64,000 bases of DNA. Source: Paulownia fortunei (lineage: Eukaryota > Streptophyta > Magnoliopsida > Lamiales > Paulowniaceae). Both the position numbers and the translations under genes were made by a program. The notes below the pieces were generated by a model. It made no database searches and was not told where the DNA came from. It was given only the letters and a program-made list of their open reading frames with translations. Location: assembly GCA_019321725.1 (NCBI GenBank), contig CM033113.1:2108001-2172000 (forward strand), given 5' to 3'. Position 1 is the stretch's first letter. Every line of letters begins with the position of its first letter. Shown piece by piece: positions 60,260 to 64,000 of this stretch.

Positions 60260-61372
60260 TCAATCTCTTGGTGGGGGATTTGCATTTTCTGCCCTGGACT
60301 TGACATCATCAAGATATTGCTGATAAATGTAGGATGCAGAACCCCATATAGCCAACAACATGGCCACAACTTTCAGCCCAGTCATCTTGTCCTGGAAAAC
60401 CACAACTGCTAGAACTGGAACAACCGGCACATTCAGAGTACTAATGACATTTGCAAACAGAGAAGAGATTTTCAGAATTAGAGACACCATACCAATGGCA
60501 AAAACCTGCCATGCCAATGCTGCAAATACCAAGGTCATCGCGTACGATTTCTTGCCTAGTTGGAATCCCTCCATCTCTTTCTTCAAACTCCTCCATTCTC
60601 CACTGGCAAAAAGGCCTACTAGAAGGGCACAAGTTGTCACCATCGATTCGTAGAATATGACATTCAGGATTTCTTTGATGGTTTGCCTTTCCAGGACCTT
60701 CCCATAAGCCAACTGTTCTACTGAAAGCAATAAGGCGTATCCAGCAGCGCCGCTCAGGGTGCAGATGAATCCCAATGCATACTTCCCCTCATCAGCAGCA
60801 GCACCGGATGAGTCGGGTTGCAGGACAAGGAGGATGGTGGACACTGTGAGAAGCAAAATGGAATTCACTATAAAGGGAGTGAGTTTCTGAGAGTTGAGGA
60901 AGTAGGAGAAGAAAGCGTTGAATCCCAATTGGCTTGCACAGACGAGGGAAAATGTAGAGACAGGAAGATACATTAGGCCAACTGCATATAACATGCAATC
61001 AAATGCAAGAAAAGTGCCAAAACAAATGTACAAAGCTGGTAAGGCTAAATTCTTAGACGGGCTTGTTTGCTGAATTGATTCCCTGGTGGGATTCTTCCTT
61101 GCTGTGATGTAGATCAAAGGAAGGAGGATTGGAAATCCAGCAGACTGCACCAGGGCTGCCATATATTTGCTTTTCCCACCTTTTTCATAGTACAATCTCC
61201 CAAGAAGTGTTGCAGCTGATTGGCCACAGAGCACCAGGAGTGAATAGATGGCCATTTGGAACCACATGTTGTATTGTTTAAGCAGAGGGAACAACATCCT
61301 GTTGGGATTGGCATTTCCATTCTCAGTGGGGTTTGAGTCTGTTTCTTTGGTTTCTAGAACTGGAAGATCCAT
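60260..61372 (-). CDS. Purine permease (PUP family transporter)
   Basis: One open coding exon from the ATG at 61372 (MDLPVLETKETDSN) gives 370 residues. A possible upstream leader exon ends at a donor-like CCAGA|GTGAGT near 61469. About ten hydrophobic helices follow a hydrophilic N-terminus: NMWFQMAIYSLLVLCGQSAA, LLGRLYYEKGGKSKYMAALV, QSAGFPILLPLIYI, FLAFDCMLYAVGLMYLPVST, SLVCASQLGFNAFFSYFLNS and WQVFAIGMVSLILKISSLFA. These are typical PUP signatures within the drug/metabolite transporter superfamily. PUPs import adenine, cytokinins or other purine-like and alkaloid molecules across the plasma or vacuolar membrane. Substrate cannot be inferred. Length is normal. A tandem relative follows upstream at 63121. 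Confidence 0.93.
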   Translation of the reverse strand: MDLPVLETKETDSNPTENGNANPNRMLFPLLKQYNMWFQMAIYSLLVLCGQSAATLLGRLYYEKGGKSKYMAALVQSAGFPILLPLIYITARKNPTRESIQQTSPSKNLALPALYICFGTFLAFDCMLYAVGLMYLPVSTFSLVCASQLGFNAFFSYFLNSQKLTPFIVNSILLLTVSTILLVLQPDSSGAAADEGKYALGFICTLSGAAGYALLLSVEQLAYGKVLERQTIKEILNVIFYESMVTTCALLVGLFASGEWRSLKKEMEGFQLGKKSYAMTLVFAALAWQVFAIGMVSLILKISSLFANVISTLNVPVVPVLAVVVFQDKMTGLKVVAMLLAIWGSASYIYQQYLDDVKSRAENANPPPRD

Positions 61373-63120
61373 GCACAAAACAATTAGTCTTGTTACAGCT
61401 TCCTTCTTACCAATGGTAAATAGAAGTAGAGAGAGTTAAGGAATACAGAAAAAGATGCTACTCACTCTGGATATCCAGTTGCTTTTCCAAGAAAATTTGC
61501 AAACTAACAGGATGGAAGAGAAATTAGGAAAGACAGACAGGGTTTTGACATTGGAAAAACAGGTGATGTGTTCCAGTAGATATAGCTCTTGTTGAAGTGC
61601 CGATGTTTGCTAAAATTTGCTAGTAATAGTGAAAAAGAGCATCAGTTGTTGAGGTTCTCAAGAATACTAACAATGGGCGTTTGTCCCACTTCACTGATTG
61701 GTCTGATTTAACTGATATTTACAATTTAATTTCGGCCCTGGAAGGTGGATTTTGAATTGAAAATGGTGTACACATTCATAGTGTGATTCGATTCAGTTGG
61801 TAAGTGACGCAAAAATTCTTGCACACATTCATAGTGTGAGTTTAGTGTATAATAAACGTGACCGGAGCTATTTAGCAATCGAATCGAAAACGAGTCAGGA
61901 ATGAAAGGTCTAATTTGAGATATATAGTATTTTTGGTTTTGAATTAAGAAAATAAATACAAGACAAAATGCATTTACATCCACAATCAAGTGAAAATATT
62001 ACTTAATTAACACATTTATTTCTTTTTATTATTACCCACAAGGTTTAACCATAGTGCAAGATTTTGACAGTTAAACCATACCTTTTTAGCAAAATTAATT
62101 GGCTAATTCTTTACAAGTATCACTTTTCTATTTTCTTTTTTGTAAAGATAAAATGTAAATAGAGACTTTAAGTGAAAAACACAATTTACTTAAGTTTAGA
62201 CCACAATAACCGTGATGATTATTATCATACTTATTTACCCATTAACAATAATAATTATGATATTTTATGGTCATCACTTACCTACCCAACAACAATGATC
62301 GCTATAATTATTATTTTCCACTTTCTCACGTCCCAATATTTTGTCAATTTGCTCTAAAATTAGTGGATTCTTCACTTCAAAATATTTCAAAAGAACTTGA
62401 GAGACTCACAAATCAACGAGTTCTTCTTATTAAATATTTAACGTTTATTAATTGCATCTTTATGTCTTAATTCTTATTAAATATGAATACAATTTATCTT
62501 TAATTATTTTTTTCTTATTCAAATATGTAAACATTTAGGAATAAATCACTTAATTAGTTAAAGATTTGGAAGAATTTTGACAAATAACATGCTTTAAAAA
62601 AAAAAAAAAAGATATCCAATACCTTAACAAACATCGAGTTTATTTCCAGAAAATTTGAGAATTTTGTTAATAAGCTTAATTATTCCTCCACGCATTATAT
62701 TAACCGAATTAGGTTGAATTATTCTTACAACTATGATTTTTGTGAAAGTAATTTGATCTCCCAGCTTCATATTTTATCTGATCATTCTCTTCCATATGCA
62801 GGTGGGATTCATTGCTAGTTGGGAGTATGAAAATCTTATTGAAATAGCAAAAACAGGAGCTGAAACTGTTGGAATTGGAGAGGACAAAACCTCTGTTAAT
62901 TTATCAGTTCCATGCAAGATTCCAGCAGAAATTCACTTCCTTATTTTCTTGCCAGCTTTTCTGTTTTTCTTCATTTATGTATCTTTGGCAGAATCAGGAA
63001 CAATATGCTGCTTGTTCAAATTTTGATTGATTATTTTGTAATTGTACTACATAATCTTCTATGAGAACCTGTGGAAATTGATAATCCTTGTAATCCATCT
63101 CCAGGTTACAGATGCAGCAG
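61373..63120. other. Spacer between the two purine permease genes
   Basis: This holds the leader and promoter of the first permease, AT-rich DNA, and the 3' flank of the second. An acceptor-like ATATGCAG near 62800 begins a 76-codon open stretch on the plus strand (VGFIASWEYENLIEIAKTGA and on) that I do not recognise. No gene is supported. Confidence 0.45.
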
Positions 63121-64000
63121 CTATCCTCTTTCCGTTATAACAGCAACTTCAGGAACTTCATCAGAAGATTTCTTTTTCTCCTTCTTCTTCAAATCATCAA
63201 GATAATGTTGGTACATGTAGGACACAAACCCCCACATGGCTAGCAACATCGCTACGGCCTTCAATCCGGTCAGCTTGTCGTGGAGAAACATCACGGCCAA
63301 AACTGGTGCCACCGGCAGGCCTAAAATGCTGATAACATTAGAGAACAATGAGGAAACCTTAAATATCAGCCCAACACAACCAACCCCAAAAGCCTGCCAG
63401 GAAACTGCTGTCCAAAACAAGTTCATAACATAGGACACTTTCCCTAGTTTATACTCATCCATCTCTCTGTTCAGCTTCTTCCAATCCCCACTTGCAAAAA
63501 GCCCTATTACTATGGCAAAAGTCGCAACGATACTCTGATATATCGACATGTCAATAATCGCTCGGAGGGTCTCCTTCTTGATGATTTTCTGAAAGGCGAG
63601 CTGCGTGACAGAGAGCATTAACGCGTAGCCAGCAGACGCACCTAGGGTGCATAGAAAGCCTATTACATACTTCCTTTTCGACGATTTGTTGGAGTCTCCA
63701 GGGTCAGTTTGGAATACAAGGAGTATAGAGGAGATGGTTAGGAGCACTAGGGAATTCACTATGTAAGGAGTGAACTTTTGTCCATTGAGGAAATAAGAGA
63801 ACAGAGCATTGAATCCCAACTGGCTAGCACAAATTAGAGTATATGTAGTGACTGGAAGGTATTGGAGTCCAATTGAGTATAACATGCAATCTGCTGCAAG
63901 AAAAATGCCAATGGCTAGATAAAATGAGACAAGAACCATGGGAAAAGGTTTGTTTGTGTTCATTTCATTATGGTTCTTTTTGGTGCTTGTGAACCACTGA
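63121..64000 (-). CDS. Second purine permease, cut by the window end
   Basis: The C-terminal part of a PUP. The frame is open to the edge (QWFTSTKKNHNEMNTNKPFP just inside it), so the N-terminus with the first helices lies outside. About 290 residues are visible: FLAADCMLYSIGLQYLPVTT, SQLGFNALFSYFLNGQKFTP, GFLCTLGASAGYALMLSVTQ, ASGDWKKLNREMDEYKLGKV, GLPVAPVLAVMFLHDKLTGL, and a charged tail (LKKKEKKKSSDEV). It is clearly paralogous to the gene at 60260 but diverged, so the duplication is old. Same orientation, tandem. Substrate unknown. Confidence 0.92.
   Translation of the reverse strand, partial: QWFTSTKKNHNEMNTNKPFPMVLVSFYLAIGIFLAADCMLYSIGLQYLPVTTYTLICASQLGFNALFSYFLNGQKFTPYIVNSLVLLTISSILLVFQTDPGDSNKSSKRKYVIGFLCTLGASAGYALMLSVTQLAFQKIIKKETLRAIIDMSIYQSIVATFAIVIGLFASGDWKKLNREMDEYKLGKVSYVMNLFWTAVSWQAFGVGCVGLIFKVSSLFSNVISILGLPVAPVLAVMFLHDKLTGLKAVAMLLAMWGFVSYMYQHYLDDLKKKEKKKSSDEVPEVAVITERG

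Overview
The window is nuclear DNA from a flowering plant, almost certainly a eudicot. Intergenic DNA is AT-rich, genes are split by GT-AG introns, and the gene set is plant-specific: two photosystem II antenna genes, a plastid starch synthase, a type I MADS gene, purine permeases, and a bHLH gene with its conserved upstream peptide. The species cannot be named from sequence alone. I rebuilt exon structures by hand from splice signals, reading phase and remembered family sequences. No alignment was run.

Layout. 0-5 kb: a type I MADS-box gene (minus) in AT-rich DNA with a possible MITE. 5.4-17 kb: a 13-exon THH1/TOM1-domain membrane protein gene (plus). 18.7-19.9 kb: a four-exon mitochondrial inner membrane protease 1 gene (minus), convergent with the former. 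20.8-23.8 kb: a secreted GH3 beta-xylosidase gene (plus). 24-28.4 kb: AT-rich intergenic DNA. 28.5-32 kb: a bHLH144/SACL3-type gene (plus) with a long leader, a spliced conserved uORF and an apparent one-base frameshift in the main ORF. 33.9 kb: tRNA-Leu(UAG) followed by an array containing copies of its 3' end. 34.7-36.3 kb: an LRR gene scrap, a decayed copy of an uncharacterised plant gene, and the intact gene (minus). 37-40 kb: two nearly identical Lhcb1 genes, head to head. 41.1-50.1 kb: starch synthase 4 (16 exons, minus). 53.5-55.1 kb: ALG14 (plus). 56.8-58.6 kb: the RPAC2/AC19 subunit of RNA polymerases I and III (minus). 60.3-64 kb: two tandem purine permease genes (minus), the second cut by the window edge.

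The genes are independent housekeeping or plant-specific units, not an operon or cluster. Lhcb1 next to bHLH144 and IMP1 recalls the Arabidopsis chromosome 1 neighbourhood At1g29910-At1g29960 as I remember it, which suggests conserved microsynteny. The most rewarding points are the uORF and homopolymer frameshift of the bHLH144-like gene, a GA-AG intron in SS4, two GC-AG introns elsewhere, the converted Lhcb1 inverted pair, and the tRNA-derived repeat array. I saw no defence system, virus, CRISPR array or prokaryotic island.
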